Source: Candidatus Methylacidiphilum fumarolicum
GTDB lineage: Bacteria > Verrucomicrobiota > Verrucomicrobiia > Methylacidiphilales > Methylacidiphilaceae
Direction: 5' to 3'
DNA: 64,000 bases
Assembly (NCBI RefSeq): GCF_949774925.1
Contig: NZ_OX458932.1
Span: 1,860,001-1,924,000 of the forward strand
Shown here: in pieces, positions 17,898 to 26,615 of the stretch
How the letters are laid out: every line of letters begins with the position of its first letter
Numbering within the stretch: the stretch's first letter is position 1
The notes under the pieces: generated by a model
Databases searched by the model: none
Seen by the model: the letters and a program-made list of their open reading frames with translations, nothing else
Told to the model about the DNA's origin: nothing
Made by a program: the position numbers and the translations under genes

Positions 17898-19696
17898 TTA
17901 GGCGTTCTGTTCCATCCTTTAATCGATGGAAGGGACGGTTTATTGAGCAAATTCAGGATTTGCATTTTGATCTTGGTCCGTTCAGAGACACAATCAAAAA
18001 CTATTCGAAAGAAAAGTTTCAAATCGATTTCAAAGCGGGCATCAATGTGGCCCTCTTATCCATCCCACAGGGAATGGCTTATGCTCTCATTGCTGGATTG
18101 CCTGTCCAGTATGGACTTTATGCTTGCGCTATCTCTTCTTTGCTTGGCCCCCTTTTTCAAAGCTCCCGCTATGTCGTACTTGGTCCAACCAATGCCACCT
18201 CAGTCCTTTTGTTTAGTACCTATTTAAACATCCAAAAACAAGTAGACAAGCTCTCCACCCTACCCTTTGTATTACTTTTTGTGGGGATCATTTTGATCCT
18301 CGTCAGCCTTTTTAGAATGGCTGGCCTCACTCAATATGTATCCAGAACGGTTATAGTTGGGTATATTACTGGGGCTTCTTTCCTTATTATTGCGGGACAG
18401 CTGCACCGAGTTATGGGGTTTGAGCTTTCGGAAGCCTATACGTTTTTCGATATTGTTGTGCAAACATTGAACCGACTGCATCTCATCCAGTGGCCATCTG
18501 TAGCTATCGGTATCTGCTCGCTTGGCTGTTGGTGGTGGCTTAAAAAGCGGTTTCCAAAACTCCCAGCTATTGCCCTTAGCCTTGTTTTGATGAGTTTTCT
18601 AGGCACCTTGATGCATTCTTTGCATCTACCTATTGAATTCCTAAAACCTATTCCCATGGCCACCTGGCCAATTACGCTCCCAACGATGAATTTTCACTGG
18701 TTTTCAACCCTAGCAAGCATGTCTTTTGCTCTCGCTTTTTTTGCTGCCGTAGAAGGCACAGGCATTGCCAGATCGCTTGCTAATAGGTCCGGAGAACCTT
18801 TAGAACTAAACCGCGATCTGTTCGCTCAGGGAATTGCTAACATTGGATGCAGCTTCTTTAGTGGTATGCCTGTATCAGGCTCCTTAACACGATCCGCATT
18901 AAACTGGGCAAGCAAACCGGCCACCCAGCTTGCCAATTTATGGAGCGGTATACTCATGTCCATAGCTCTGCTATTCGGAGGTCCTCTTCTAGGCTATATT
19001 CCAATTCCAGCTCTTTCGGCTCTCGTTATTAGCGCTGGATTATCCCTCATTAATCCGAATGAAATCAAAATCGCGCTTACAGCTACTCGATTCGATTTTA
19101 CGGTCTTTGTTGTCACCTTCATCGGCGCCCTCCTCACCCCACTGGATTTTGCCATCGGCCTTGGCATCGGAGCTTCCATTCTGTTTTTTCTCAAACAAGC
19201 TGGAGAGCCCTTTTTTGTCGAGTACACTTTCGATACCGAACAGGGAGATCTAAGAGAAAAGATAAAAGGGGAACCGACCGTTCATCCAGATATTTCTATC
19301 ATCCATATCGAAGGGGAACTCTTTTTTGGAGTTTCAGAACTTTTTAGAACACAGATCAACAAGATCCTTGCCCTGAATCCAAAAATTCGAGTGGTCATTT
19401 TAAGAATGCGTAATGCCCATCACCTGGATGCTACCAATGCAATGGCTTTAGAAGAATTGCATCATTGGCTCACCGAACAGGGGAAGTTTCTACTGATCAG
19501 TGGGGTCATCCGTCCCGTTTTCCGCGTCTTGAGGAACTCTGGGGTCTTAGATCGTATCGGTAGAAAAAATGTATTTCCACTAATTCCTACACAACCCAAT
19601 CTTTCGACTCGTCAGGCACTCATAAGGGCTCAGGAACTCTTAGGGAAAAAGGAGAGTGAAGTCAAAATTTTCTTCGAAAAACTCCCAAAAAAATGA
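17849..19696 (+). CDS. SulP-family anion (sulfate) permease with STAS domain
   Basis: A 615-residue membrane transporter. It has the SulP signature LLSIPQGMAYALIAGLPVQY near residue 72, followed by about ten hydrophobic segments to residue 450, and a C-terminal STAS domain (about 470-590) starting ISIIHIEGELFFG. SulP proteins move sulfate, bicarbonate or other anions; the substrate cannot be read here. The ATG at 17849 lies inside the preceding gene and implies a 49-base overlap; no better downstream ATG precedes the first membrane segment, so coupling to the AhbA/B-like gene is likely. Confidence 0.88.
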   Translation: MAPKDGFRFKRNIKFLIRRSVPSFNRWKGRFIEQIQDLHFDLGPFRDTIKNYSKEKFQIDFKAGINVALLSIPQGMAYALIAGLPVQYGLYACAISSLLGPLFQSSRYVVLGPTNATSVLLFSTYLNIQKQVDKLSTLPFVLLFVGIILILVSLFRMAGLTQYVSRTVIVGYITGASFLIIAGQLHRVMGFELSEAYTFFDIVVQTLNRLHLIQWPSVAIGICSLGCWWWLKKRFPKLPAIALSLVLMSFLGTLMHSLHLPIEFLKPIPMATWPITLPTMNFHWFSTLASMSFALAFFAAVEGTGIARSLANRSGEPLELNRDLFAQGIANIGCSFFSGMPVSGSLTRSALNWASKPATQLANLWSGILMSIALLFGGPLLGYIPIPALSALVISAGLSLINPNEIKIALTATRFDFTVFVVTFIGALLTPLDFAIGLGIGASILFFLKQAGEPFFVEYTFDTEQGDLREKIKGEPTVHPDISIIHIEGELFFGVSELFRTQINKILALNPKIRVVILRMRNAHHLDATNAMALEELHHWLTEQGKFLLISGVIRPVFRVLRNSGVLDRIGRKNVFPLIPTQPNLSTRQALIRAQELLGKKESEVKIFFEKLPKK

Positions 19697-19859
19697 TCGG
19701 ATCTGTCCTCTTCCCCTCTCCATAACCCCCATTCAATCAAACAGCAGCAGAGCCAACACTTTAGCCTAAGGAGCTCTAGCTGGCTTTGCCGCTGTCCCTT
19801 TTCCCCCTCTCTGGCTCTAAACGGCTGGGTTTATCGCACACATGGTTAAAAAAAGTGTT

Positions 19860-21017
19860 TTAGCTAGAAGGCTTAATTCTAGCAAAAAATCTTTTGCCGC
19901 ATCTTAAAACAGCATCCGGTTGTATCTCAACGCAGTCGTGAATATCGGTAACCTTTTTGCCTTGGTAAGAGACTCCACCCTGGGTGATCAACCTTCTAGC
20001 TTCTGATTTGCTTTTTACTGCTCCCACAGCAACTAATAGCTCTACAATCGGCATCTGTTTTTGAGAGAAGCAAAACTCAGGCATCTCTTCGGGAAGTTCT
20101 TTTTTGGAAAACACTCGCTCAAATTCAGTTCTGGCTTTGATGGCTTCTTCCTTCCCATAAAAAAGAGTCACAATTTTTTCGGCAAGTCTCTTCTTTTCTT
20201 CCATGGGATTAGTAAGGAGATCCACCTCTTCTCCGAAAAGCACCAAAAACCATCTTTTCATTAGCCAATCTGAAATGCTCATGGTTTTACCAAAGATTTC
20301 CTTCGGAGGCTCCGTAATCCCAATATCATTTCCTAAAGACTTACTCATTTTTCTTGAGCCATCCAAGCCCTCCAAAATAGGAAGAGTTATCACCACTTGT
20401 GGATTCTGTCCTTCTTCCTTTTGAAAATCTCTTCCTAACAACATATTGAAGAGCTGATCCCTTCCCCCAATTTCAATGTCAGCCCTCACCATGACCGAAT
20501 CCCAAGCTTGCAATAGCGGATAAAATAGCTCATGAAGGAATATGGATTGATCAGCAGTGAACCGGTCATGAAAATCCTGCCTATGCAGAAGCTTATTAAC
20601 CGTGACTCTTCTTCCTAGACCAAGCAGTTCTTCGGCCGATAGGCGCCCAAACCAGCTGCCGTTCCAAAAAATTTCCGTGTGCTCTTTATCAAGGATCTTG
20701 AAAGCCTGCTCCGTATAGGTTTGGGCATTCTTAAGGATCTGCTCCTTAGGCACCAGAGGCCTTGTAGTGTTTCTTCCGCTCGGGTCACCAATCGAAGCAG
20801 TAAAATCACCAATCACTAGAAGCACTTGATGGCCTAAGTCTTGAAATTGTTTGAGCTTCAGCAAGGAAATGGCATGACCAAGATGAAGATTGGCCGAGGT
20901 TGGATCTACGCCAAACTTGATCCGCAACTTTTTTCCGCTACTCAGTAGCTTGTCTAGCTCTTCTTCTGAAATGACCTGTTCAGTACCTCTAGTCAATATC
21001 TTTAAAAGAGGGTGCAT
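19860..21017 (-). CDS. tyrS: Tyrosyl-tRNA synthetase
   Basis: A 385-residue class I synthetase. The HIGH-equivalent is HLGH (residues 45-48, in SANLHLGHAISLL), and the KMSKS motif is intact in GSRKMSKSLGND. The C-terminal S4-like RNA-binding domain starts near PIVELLVAVGAVKSKSEARR. The HLGH form and overall length place it with the TyrZ-type bacterial enzymes. Single gene, facing sulP. Confidence 0.96.
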   Translation of the reverse strand: MHPLLKILTRGTEQVISEEELDKLLSSGKKLRIKFGVDPTSANLHLGHAISLLKLKQFQDLGHQVLLVIGDFTASIGDPSGRNTTRPLVPKEQILKNAQTYTEQAFKILDKEHTEIFWNGSWFGRLSAEELLGLGRRVTVNKLLHRQDFHDRFTADQSIFLHELFYPLLQAWDSVMVRADIEIGGRDQLFNMLLGRDFQKEEGQNPQVVITLPILEGLDGSRKMSKSLGNDIGITEPPKEIFGKTMSISDWLMKRWFLVLFGEEVDLLTNPMEEKKRLAEKIVTLFYGKEEAIKARTEFERVFSKKELPEEMPEFCFSQKQMPIVELLVAVGAVKSKSEARRLITQGGVSYQGKKVTDIHDCVEIQPDAVLRCGKRFFARIKPSS

Positions 21018-21083
21018 AGCTCAATGGTGGCCCCAAGGCCTTTCTTTCAAAAAGATAGGAATCTAGCTTTCTCTTAGGAAATT

Positions 21084-21806
21084 TTATTCCTGGGTGGAAT
21101 CTTTTTTTTCGGATTTCGCCCCAGTAACGATTATGCGTCTGCCCATAACCTCTATTCTATTGAGAATAGTTACGGCCTTGCGAGCGGAATCAAGATCTGC
21201 CATTTCTACAAACCCAAAACCTTTAGTTCGATTCGTCCTCCTATCTCGAATAATCTCCACATTTTTTATTGGTCCGACTTTGGCAAAAATCTCAAACAGA
21301 TCGCTATCCGTTAAATTGTAGGGAAGATTGCCCACGTAGAGTTTGTTGGAAGTAACAAGCTCTTCAATAGACTGTCCAGGAGGTGGAGTCTGAGCTTCTT
21401 TTTGTTCGTCTAGGCTCTCAGTAACCGTTTTTGTTTCGGTAGGCACTGTGCCTTGATCGACGGTAGCTTTCGGTGACCATTCCTGATAGGCCGCTACCTG
21501 CTCTTTGGATTTAGCCACAGTCGCTTTGCTTAGAGTCTTCGCTTCTGTATAAGACTTCTCAGGAGCTTTCCTATCTTCGGTTTTTATCTCCTCCTTTTTA
21601 TCAGTTCGTTTTGTAAGAGCAACGGATTTGGTCGGGTGAGAACCAAAAAGATTTCCAAAATACGAGGAAATCTTTTCTTTTAAACTCTTCCAAAAAGAAG
21701 TTTTGACTTTTTTTGTTTCTTCCGAACGTAAGGCATACCGATTTTTTCTGGAATATCTTCGAGAAGAATCCTTTCTGTAAGAACTTTTTAATTGACGATC
21801 TTTCAT
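21084..21806 (-). CDS. RRM-domain RNA-binding protein with long basic N-terminus
   Basis: I place the start at 21806 (MKDRQLKSSYRK): a GAAAGGAAAC sequence sits just upstream, whereas the ATG 15 codons earlier has no such signal. The 240-residue product has one C-terminal RRM (about 154-230) with RNP-2 LYVGNLPY and RNP-1 KGFGFVEM. The first 150 residues are Lys/Arg/Ser/Thr/Glu-rich and look disordered. Bacterial RRM proteins bind single-stranded RNA and are often cold- or stress-induced; most are only about 90-110 residues, so the long tail is unusual. Confidence 0.88.
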   Translation of the reverse strand: MKDRQLKSSYRKDSSRRYSRKNRYALRSEETKKVKTSFWKSLKEKISSYFGNLFGSHPTKSVALTKRTDKKEEIKTEDRKAPEKSYTEAKTLSKATVAKSKEQVAAYQEWSPKATVDQGTVPTETKTVTESLDEQKEAQTPPPGQSIEELVTSNKLYVGNLPYNLTDSDLFEIFAKVGPIKNVEIIRDRRTNRTKGFGFVEMADLDSARKAVTILNRIEVMGRRIIVTGAKSEKKDSTQE

Positions 21807-22367
21807 TGTTGTTTCCTTTCTTAAGGAATCCAGCTGTTGGATGAGGATCATTATTGGCTGCGGATGGTTCCCTTCTTTTTATTTGAGAAAAAGCAAATAA
21901 GAATAACCGTTTTGTGTAAACACCTTTCCAAACGGCTAAAATAAAGAATAGTCCCAAGAAAAAAAAGAGAAAAGGCCTATTATGGTCTTTCCTGCGTGTG
22001 CGCGCAGGAAAGAACGTATTCTCTAAAAGAAGGAATGTAAGCGGGCTCATTATTCCTTCTCTTTCATCCATACTGGATTCACATTGTATTGAATTGCCCT
22101 TCAATCTTATACCTTCTTTTTTGGCGCTTGTATCTGTTTTTAGCCACCAACTGAGTGATAACATTCCGTTCACTAACCCCCGCAGGCCTTTGATTTATAT
22201 CCCGCTATAAAAAAATAGAATAAAATGGGATTTGTTCAAAATTTTTTCATTTAATTTTGGATTTTCATTTAAAAGTCACATCAGGTCCTTTATTAAGGGT
22301 CCTTTTAACTGAGGTAAAAAGTGGCAATGCGTAGGGATAAAAAGTCTATGACAGAAGGCTCAACCGG
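21807..22367. other. 561-base intergenic region with a hairpin
   Basis: This is the upstream region of the RRM gene and the downstream region of apaG. No convincing gene is seen; a leftward open frame from 22173 overlaps the RRM gene and looks like chance. The only clear structure is the hairpin annotated separately at 21986-22013. Confidence 0.6.
21986..22013 (-). promoter_or_regulatory. Perfect 11-bp hairpin upstream of the RRM gene
   Basis: The arms TCTTTCCTGCG (21986-21996) and CGCAGGAAAGA (22003-22013) are perfectly complementary around a six-base loop. Read leftward, the stem is followed by CCATAATAGGCC and then a T-rich run, so it could be a terminator/attenuator in a long leader of the RRM gene, or the terminator of apaG, which lies 350 bases upstream on the same strand. 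The sequence does not tell which. Confidence 0.55.
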
Positions 22368-22754
22368 CTAAATAATATCTTCAGGAATCAAAAGAGAAAA
22401 TTTAGGGACAGGGATCACAATCAGAGAGCCTTCTGAATCAATGCCAAAATAAGAGCCTTCGACGACACTAGGCCTCGAATAGAAATGATGGCTTGAATAA
22501 CGGAACTTTTCTCCCATCTTCAATCTTGGATAAGTCCCAACAATCCCCAGGCCTTCAATGACCGTTTTTTCACCTAAGTCATTGGTCACTATCCATTTTC
22601 TACCTTTTAAGAGCACTGTTTTGGGGCTAAAATTCAGAATCGAAATATAATAAAAACAGACATAAAGATAATTGGAAGAAAGGCTTTTGGAGCGTTCATA
22701 TTCGAGATGCTCAATAATCACTTTGATCTCATTGACTTTTAAAAATTCTTCCAT
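22368..22754 (-). CDS. apaG: ApaG-domain protein
   Basis: A 128-residue protein consisting of one ApaG (DUF525) fibronectin-III-like domain. Matching segments are the VLLKGRKWIVTNDLGE strand, EGLGIVGTYPRLKMGEKF and VVEGSYFGI. The family's biochemical role is unsettled (linked to Ap4A and Co/Mg phenotypes in enterobacteria). Single gene, divergent from thiD. Confidence 0.85.
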   Translation of the reverse strand: MEEFLKVNEIKVIIEHLEYERSKSLSSNYLYVCFYYISILNFSPKTVLLKGRKWIVTNDLGEKTVIEGLGIVGTYPRLKMGEKFRYSSHHFYSRPSVVEGSYFGIDSEGSLIVIPVPKFSLLIPEDII

Positions 22755-22813
22755 TTGAATCTTTATTTGTTTTTCTTCGTATCCATTTTATCTTATTTCT
22801 AGGATCTAACAAG

Positions 22814-23587
22814 ATGATTGGAATACTTATTATTGGAGGATCTGATTGTAGTTGCGGAGCTGGCATACAAGGCGATTTAAAAACTGTTACAAACCTTGGG
22901 GCCTACGGGACAACCATTATAACTAGCATTGTTGCCGAACATCCTGGCCGTGTTGAATCCTTATTTCCCCTCCCCGTTTCGATTATTGAATCTCAGTTTC
23001 ATTCCATTCTAGACTTTTTTCCAATCTCAGCAATCAAAATTGGGATGCTCTATAAAAAGGAACTTCCAGAAAAAATTGCGGAATTAATCCAGAAGTTTCG
23101 CATTAAAGCACCCATAGTCATTGATCCGGTGCTGGCTGCCGGAAACGGAGATCCCCTTGCCGAACCTGGAATGGAAGAAGCACTGCCTAAAAACCTTTTT
23201 CCCTTAGCCACAATCGTCACTCCCAACATAGAAGAAGCCGAAATATTGAGTGGTTTTATAATTGAAGGTCCCGAAGACTTACCCAGCGTGGCTCAAGACT
23301 TGGCCGAACAGTACGGCACCTCCTTCATGATCAAAGGCGGCCATCTTCAAGGGAAAACGACACTCGATGTGCTTCACCACAATGGCAAAACCTACTCGTT
23401 TGAATTGCCGCGGATTTTTTCTGCCAATCCCCATGGAACGGGCTGTTCTATGGCTTCCATGATTGCTGTTTTCCTTGCCCAAGGGTTGGACGTACCTAAT
23501 GCTGTGGAAAGAGCTAAACACACCCTCTATGAGAAAATAAAAAGAGAAATACAAATCGGTCCCTTTTATTTTTTGCCTCCACAATGA
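22814..23587 (+). CDS. thiD: Hydroxymethylpyrimidine/phosphomethylpyrimidine kinase
   Basis: A 257-residue ribokinase-fold enzyme that phosphorylates HMP and HMP-P for thiamine synthesis. It begins IGILIIGGSDCSCGAGIQGD, includes VIDPVLAAGNGDPL, and ends with the anion-hole motif NPHGTGCSMAS. The usual GSDSSGGAGIQAD appears here as GSDCSCGAGIQGD. No other thi gene or visible thiamine riboswitch is nearby. It converges with the next gene, leaving five bases between stops. Confidence 0.92.
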   Translation: MIGILIIGGSDCSCGAGIQGDLKTVTNLGAYGTTIITSIVAEHPGRVESLFPLPVSIIESQFHSILDFFPISAIKIGMLYKKELPEKIAELIQKFRIKAPIVIDPVLAAGNGDPLAEPGMEEALPKNLFPLATIVTPNIEEAEILSGFIIEGPEDLPSVAQDLAEQYGTSFMIKGGHLQGKTTLDVLHHNGKTYSFELPRIFSANPHGTGCSMASMIAVFLAQGLDVPNAVERAKHTLYEKIKREIQIGPFYFLPPQ

Positions 23588-23592
23588 GGTTT

Positions 23593-24621
23593 TTATAAAA
23601 CTCCCGATTTACCGCCTAGCCGAAGGACAATCTTTCCGAAATGCTTGCCACTTTCTAAGCGCAGAAAAGCTTCCTTGTATTGAGAAAAAGGAAAGACGGT
23701 ATCGATCAGCGGTTTAATTCCCAACGTTGTAATGGCTCTATTCATCGCCTCAAACATAAGCCGATTACCCACATAGATCCCATGGATTTTTGCTTGCCTC
23801 ATAAGAAGAGAAACCACATCAATCTCGGCTTTTAATCCAACCAAAATCCCAATCGAACATACCATTCCCCCATGTTTGACAGCCTTAATGCTTTCCTCCA
23901 AATTCCCTCCCAGTACATCGATCAGTACATCTGCACCCCTTCCCTCCGTCAGTTCCCGAACTTTTCTATGCCAATTCTTCTCTTTAGTGATATTTATGCC
24001 CTCTTTAGCTCCTAGTCTTTTTGCTTTTTCTATCTTTTCTTCACTCCGGGACAGAAAGATCACTTGAGCCCCACAGGCCAACGCAAATTGCATGGAAAAA
24101 AGGCTTACGCCTCCACTGCCCTGCACAACAACGGTTTGTCCAGGAGAGACGGTCGCTTCTTCCACAATCCCATTCCAGGCTGTCAGTGCTGCACAAGGGA
24201 GCGTAGCCGCTTCTTCAAAACTAAGATTTTTAGGAACCGGTAACGCCCCCTCTTCTTTCAAAATGATATATTCAGCAAGGGTACCATCCAGAGGGCCGCC
24301 CAGCACCGATTGAGCATATTTTTTTTCGAAAGGACCAGCTAGCCAGTCTTGAAAAAAAGTTCCAACTACTCTATCCCCAGGCCGAAAAGACTGGACCGCT
24401 TTGCCTACGGCCACCACTTCGCCCGCTCCATCAGAGCACGGGATCAAAGGTAAAGCTTGATCGGGATTATACAGTCCTTTCACCATCAACCAATCCCTAT
24501 AGTTCAAAGAAACTGCCTGAAGCCGTACCAGAATTTCTTTATCTTTGGGCTCCTTTGGATCAGCAAGATCGACCATGGCAAGTCCATCGAGTCCAAAAGT
24601 ATGGATCCTTACTGCTTTCAT
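23593..24621 (-). CDS. Zinc-type alcohol dehydrogenase / quinone oxidoreductase-like (MDR) protein
   Basis: A 342-residue medium-chain dehydrogenase/reductase. The N-terminal GroES-like domain contains LNYRDWLMVKG and IPCSDGAGEVVAVG; the Rossmann domain has VVVQGSGGVSLFSMQFA near residues 165-181. The four-cysteine structural zinc loop is absent, so it fits the quinone-oxidoreductase/NAD(P)-dependent group. The substrate is unknown. Single gene. Confidence 0.85.
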   Translation of the reverse strand: MKAVRIHTFGLDGLAMVDLADPKEPKDKEILVRLQAVSLNYRDWLMVKGLYNPDQALPLIPCSDGAGEVVAVGKAVQSFRPGDRVVGTFFQDWLAGPFEKKYAQSVLGGPLDGTLAEYIILKEEGALPVPKNLSFEEAATLPCAALTAWNGIVEEATVSPGQTVVVQGSGGVSLFSMQFALACGAQVIFLSRSEEKIEKAKRLGAKEGINITKEKNWHRKVRELTEGRGADVLIDVLGGNLEESIKAVKHGGMVCSIGILVGLKAEIDVVSLLMRQAKIHGIYVGNRLMFEAMNRAITTLGIKPLIDTVFPFSQYKEAFLRLESGKHFGKIVLRLGGKSGVL

Positions 24622-24820
24622 TCTCTAATAAATGCACAGAAAAGCCTATCCTATCCAGAATAAAATACTAACTCTGGCTAATCAAGCAGCGGACCTTTCC
24701 ATCCCAGGGATCAATCAAAAAAAAGAAAAATTCTGATGAAACACTACTCAGTTTGTTCTTCCTTTCGCACAACAAAGCAAGAGCGTTTTGGATCTCCAAA
24801 GGCTCAGCTACTCAGAATAT

Positions 24821-25354
24821 TTACCAGCCTTCTGTTAATAGATTAACGATCCGATTGGCCAAATCCTCTGCAACTAACGGAAGATCTTGCCTTTGGGCTT
24901 CAGGCATGTTTGTTTGCGTAAAATAATAGGAAGAGCCGCTGACCTGAGCTCCTTTTATCGTTGCTCTGCCAAGCTTCCTATTAATTAAGGTGACCGAAGC
25001 AGTAATAATGAGCTTGTATTCAGCGGTAGTAAAAGGATCTAGAATTTCTGGCCTTAGGATGACTCTGTTGAAATCCACAATTGTCACGTCTAGTTCGGCA
25101 TCTGCATCAACATTCCTAGATGTTTGCATAGTCCCATCATTGTCGATAGCCCTGATGATCTCATTGGTCACCATCGACTGCAACCCCGGAATAACTGTCT
25201 TGTTTTTCACCGTCGGAACATAAATCGTCTTGATCCCCTGAATCGCTGGTCCGCCAATACTACCAAGCCGGTACCCACCCGAACATCCAACAAGACCAAT
25301 ACAAAAGAAAAAACACACAATCCATAGCCAAAAGGTCGCTCTTCGATGCGTCAT
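24821..25354 (-). CDS. LptE-like LPS-assembly lipoprotein
   Basis: A 177-residue lipoprotein. The signal peptide ends in LVGCSGG, a lipobox placing the acylated Cys near residue 24. The body has GIKTIYVPTVKNKTVIPGL and VTNEIIRAID, the pattern of LptE-type proteins that plug the LptD barrel at the outer membrane. It is preceded on the same strand by the BamD-like gene with a one-base overlap of stop and start, so the two are translationally coupled. Confidence 0.75.
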   Translation of the reverse strand: MTHRRATFWLWIVCFFFCIGLVGCSGGYRLGSIGGPAIQGIKTIYVPTVKNKTVIPGLQSMVTNEIIRAIDNDGTMQTSRNVDADAELDVTIVDFNRVILRPEILDPFTTAEYKLIITASVTLINRKLGRATIKGAQVSGSSYYFTQTNMPEAQRQDLPLVAEDLANRIVNLLTEGW

Positions 25355-26439
25355 TAAGGGGTTCCTTTCGTTTGCTGAGTTTCGGAAGAGGAAGCGGAGT
25401 TCCCATTGGGAGAAGGCGCAGAAGGAGGATTGGAGGTTAAGGAAGGCAATCCCAAATCTTTGGCAACTAGAGGTCGCAGTTGGATAATTTTTTGCTCAGC
25501 AATTTTTGCCTGATCCGAGGTAGGGTTCTGTTTGATCACATCACTATAATAAATGTAGGCGGCTTTGAAATTCTTAGCCCTTTCATAATACTGGGCAATA
25601 TGAAAACTGCCCAAAGTGGTCTTTCCCTTGAGTTCGGCAATATGGGCTTTAGCTGCTTCTACCTTATCCCCCGAAGGATATCGAACAATGTAATCTTCAA
25701 AACCCTCAATTGCCTTTTCCGTTGCACTCTGATCGTACTCAGAAGCCTGTGAAGCAACATACCACGTATACCCAATTTCATACTGGGCATCATCCGCTAG
25801 GGAATGATTAGGATACTTATCTAGCAAACGATTAAAAGTTGCAATCGCATCTGTAAATTTTTTTTGTTTAATTCGAGTTAAGCCAAGCTGAAATTCTGCC
25901 TGTGGAGCAAAACGACCATAGGGAGCCGCCCGAATAATGCTTTCAAAAATATCCGCTGCGATATCCAGTCCTGAACCCATGGGGATATTGAACAACCTTT
26001 TGGGTTCACCGGCGAGATAAAGATTACCAATAGCCAATTTTCTTTCCAGCGCCTGTTCGAAAAAACTTGATGAAGGATATTTCTGGATCATCCGATCATA
26101 GGCCTTATTGGCTCCAAGAAAATCCCCCTTTTTTTCTAGACATTGTCCAATACGAAACTGTGCTTCAGGAGCAAACACTGCATAGGGCCATTTCCTGATG
26201 AGAATCCGATACGCTTTCAAGGCGTTGTCATAATCTTTGGCCTCTTCAAACTTTTTTGCTAAGTTGAGCTGATCTCTGGAACTGGAAGCGGAAAGCCCCG
26301 TTCCTGTACTTTCATCAACCCAACCTTCTCCTGGTCTCCATACCAATGGAGCATAGAGCTCAACCTTTAAAAAGAAAAAAGTCAAGAAAAAGAGGAGTAA
26401 AACTTTTCGATAACGAAAAGTGTTCATTGACTTAATCAC
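25354..26439 (-). CDS. BamD-like outer-membrane assembly TPR protein
   Basis: A 361-residue protein with an N-terminal hydrophobic signal (VLLLFFLTFFFLKVELYA) and repeated tetratricopeptide units, for example AKKFEEAKDYDNALKAYRIL, PEAQFRIGQCLEKKGDFLGA and ADDAQYEIGYTWYVA. The repeat layout matches BamD/YfiO, which helps insert outer-membrane barrels. There is no obvious lipobox cysteine at the end of the signal, unlike classical BamD. The C-terminus is a Ser/Pro-rich tail. Confidence 0.75.
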   Translation of the reverse strand: MIKSMNTFRYRKVLLLFFLTFFFLKVELYAPLVWRPGEGWVDESTGTGLSASSSRDQLNLAKKFEEAKDYDNALKAYRILIRKWPYAVFAPEAQFRIGQCLEKKGDFLGANKAYDRMIQKYPSSSFFEQALERKLAIGNLYLAGEPKRLFNIPMGSGLDIAADIFESIIRAAPYGRFAPQAEFQLGLTRIKQKKFTDAIATFNRLLDKYPNHSLADDAQYEIGYTWYVASQASEYDQSATEKAIEGFEDYIVRYPSGDKVEAAKAHIAELKGKTTLGSFHIAQYYERAKNFKAAYIYYSDVIKQNPTSDQAKIAEQKIIQLRPLVAKDLGLPSLTSNPPSAPSPNGNSASSSETQQTKGTP

Positions 26440-26615
26440 ATTCTCCCTTTTTAATGGTTTAGCTTTTCGTCGATGGAAAAGCCTTTTTGTTTATAGGAAA
26501 AAAAAATTCAAATTTTTTTTTAATTAAGTAACTTTGGATTCCATGGGCATTGTAATCATCAAAAATAAGGATTCTTTTTCCTTCCTCAAGTTATTAGACT
26601 GCGGATCTCAATAAT

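Noticed and set aside
21601-22173. A leftward 190-residue open frame upstream of the RRM gene
   Set aside because: It overlaps the RRM gene in another frame and is low-complexity in Phe/Lys; it looks like a by-product of AT-rich sequence.
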